Part shown: positions 6,563 through 7,350 of the stretch, piece after piece
Layout: the number at the start of each line of letters is the position of its first letter
Position numbering within the stretch: position 1 is the stretch's first letter
Origin: an uncultured Clostridia bacterium
GTDB lineage: Bacteria; Bacillota; Clostridia; Oscillospirales; Acutalibacteraceae
NCBI GenBank assembly: GCA_947171615.1
Contig: CAMVYG010000107.1
Location: forward strand, 1 to 7,350
DNA length: 7,350 bases
Direction of reading: 5' to 3'
Position numbers and translations under genes: made by a program
The notes under the pieces: generated by a model
The model's database searches: none
What the model was told of the DNA's origin: nothing
What the model saw: only the letters and a program-made list of their open reading frames with translations

Positions 6563-6591
6563 ATTTTATCACAGCTTGCCGCAAAATACAA
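6563..6591 (-). promoter_or_regulatory. Candidate extended -10 promoter of the fakA-like gene
   Basis: Minus-strand TTGTAT (6586-6591), a 17-base spacer and TAAAAT (6563-6568), with TGA directly before the -10 (extended -10, TGATAAAAT). The -35 is weak (3/6), but the extended -10 can compensate. Transcription would start near 6556, giving a leader of about 125 bases. No clear terminator is seen behind ymdB, so read-through from ymdB is also possible. Confidence 0.5.
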
Positions 6592-6685
6592 CGCCTTCCG
6601 AAAAGGATTATTCATGAAACTTTCGATTGGGGGAAATCAAAGGGTCAGAGCGGGTAAAAAGAAGGAAAACCGAAAAGATTTTTAT

Positions 6686-7339
6686 TCAGGTGAGAGAAAT
6701 TCGTTCCACGCCGGTGCACAGGCCCGTTTTTTCATCGGCGGTAAACAGAACGCAGTCCATATGGCAGGATCCCTTGGCCGTTTCAAAGCGGGTGGGAAGT
6801 TTGGTGGTGAGCTTCTGGATAATGCAGTCGGGCCGAACCCCCAGCACGGAAGCAATGGGGCCGGTCATGCCCACATCTGTAATATACCCGGTGCTTTGGG
6901 GCAAAAGACATTCATCGGCGGTCTGTACATGGGTGTGGGTGCCAAAGAGTGCGGTCACCTTTCCATCGGCAAAAAAGCCCATGGCCCGTTTTTCCCCGGT
7001 GGCCTCGGCGTGAAAATCCACAATACAGATCTTGGGCAGATCGGGGGTTTTCAGCAGCTCCGTCAAAGTCTCAAAGGGGCAGCGCAGGCTTTCCAGATAA
7101 ACGGTGCCCATCAGGTTTATTACGGCCACCCGTACCCGGCCCAGATCCATAATGCACAACCCCCTGCCCGGGGTGGTGCCAGTGGGAAAATTAGCGGGGC
7201 GCAGCAGGGCTTCTGCGGAATCGTACAGCTCATAGGCCTCTCTCCGCCGGAAGCTGTGGTTTCCGGTGGTTACCACGTCCACGCCGCTGTCCAGCAGATG
7301 GCGGTAGGAAACGGGAGTAATGCCGTTTCCTACCGCCAT
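6686..7339 (-). CDS. ymdB: YmdB-family metallophosphoesterase, 5' end missing
   Basis: Matches the TIGR00282/YmdB family: a dinuclear-metal phosphodiesterase that in B. subtilis hydrolyses 2',3'-cyclic nucleotides and affects biofilm formation and motility. Numbering from the apparent Met at 7339, the metal-binding motifs are GNH (26-28), DFHAE (108-112) and GTHTHVQTAD (133-142). RPANFP (47-52) and TGYITDVGMTGP (150-161) are also typical. B. subtilis YmdB has 264 residues. About 43 N-terminal residues, including the family's first metal-binding Asp (GDVVG) and the NGEN motif, are absent here. The frame stays open to the window edge, and the apparent ATG lies inside a fold-back palindrome (7287-7350) with no ribosome binding site. 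Genuine sequence is supported only up to the GNG codons at about 7330. The true start lies outside the window. It lies upstream of the fakA-like gene on the same strand. Confidence 0.93.
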   Translation of the reverse strand: MAVGNGITPVSYRHLLDSGVDVVTTGNHSFRRREAYELYDSAEALLRPANFPTGTTPGRGLCIMDLGRVRVAVINLMGTVYLESLRCPFETLTELLKTPDLPKICIVDFHAEATGEKRAMGFFADGKVTALFGTHTHVQTADECLLPQSTGYITDVGMTGPIASVLGVRPDCIIQKLTTKLPTRFETAKGSCHMDCVLFTADEKTGLCTGVERISLT

Positions 7340-7350
7340 CTGCTGGACAG
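7287..7350. repeat. 28-bp perfect inverted repeat at the right edge
   Basis: Arms 7287-7314 and 7323-7350 are exact reverse complements separated by 8 bases (GAGTAATG). The second arm ends exactly on the last base of the window, so it may continue beyond it. The left arm codes for conserved YmdB sequence; the right arm replaces the expected upstream ymdB codons. This is the pattern of a fold-back (chimeric) sequence end. Confidence 0.9.

Noticed and set aside
6399..6617. Plus-strand frame of 72 codons in the gap between ymdB and the fakA-like gene
   Set aside because: It partly overlaps the fakA-like gene antisense, has no Shine-Dalgarno site and crosses the predicted promoter and leader.
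6590..6685. Terminator directly behind ymdB
   Set aside because: T-rich stretches occur, but the only stem is a 4-bp CCTT/AAGG hairpin without a U-tract after it.

Overview
The window reads as ordinary chromosome from a Gram-positive Clostridia-type bacterium, most likely a gut member of the Oscillospirales/Clostridiales. This is inferred from the gene families (YmdB, the YloV/FakA DAK2-domain kinase, RecG), strong Firmicutes-type Shine-Dalgarno sites, and moderately GC-rich genes separated by AT-rich gaps full of hairpins. All four supported genes lie on the minus strand, so transcription runs from high to low coordinates.

From right to left: a 5'-truncated ymdB-type metallophosphoesterase (stop at 6686) runs off the right edge. 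A gap of about 255 bases follows, holding a plausible extended -10 promoter and a structured leader. Next come a FakA/YloV-like fatty-acid kinase subunit (4715-6430, GTG start) and a complete recG (2563-4602). The 112-base gap between these two contains a perfect 14-bp hairpin. After recG, a gap of about 300 bases carries two related hairpin-rich repeat units and then a good sigma-70-type promoter. That promoter drives a 668-residue secreted/anchored protein (252-2258): signal peptide, two similar extracellular domains, one membrane helix, a Pro/Gln-rich linker and a cytoplasmic TPR domain. A strong intrinsic terminator closes it, and the last 140 bases at the left edge hold no convincing gene.

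The yloV-to-recG order is a conserved Firmicutes neighbourhood (phospholipid/fatty-acid supply next to DNA repair); ymdB upstream is a signalling phosphodiesterase/RNase-regulation factor. The membrane TPR protein has its own promoter and looks like a separate, lineage-specific unit of unknown function.

The points most worth a second look are: a 28-bp perfect inverted repeat that ends exactly at the right edge and replaces the conserved upstream part of ymdB (most likely a fold-back assembly or amplification artefact); the paired GCGAAGC repeat units behind recG; the unusual architecture of the membrane TPR protein; and the recG leader hairpin. I see no defence system, mobile element, CRISPR array or RNA gene, and no clear evidence of a new multi-gene system.
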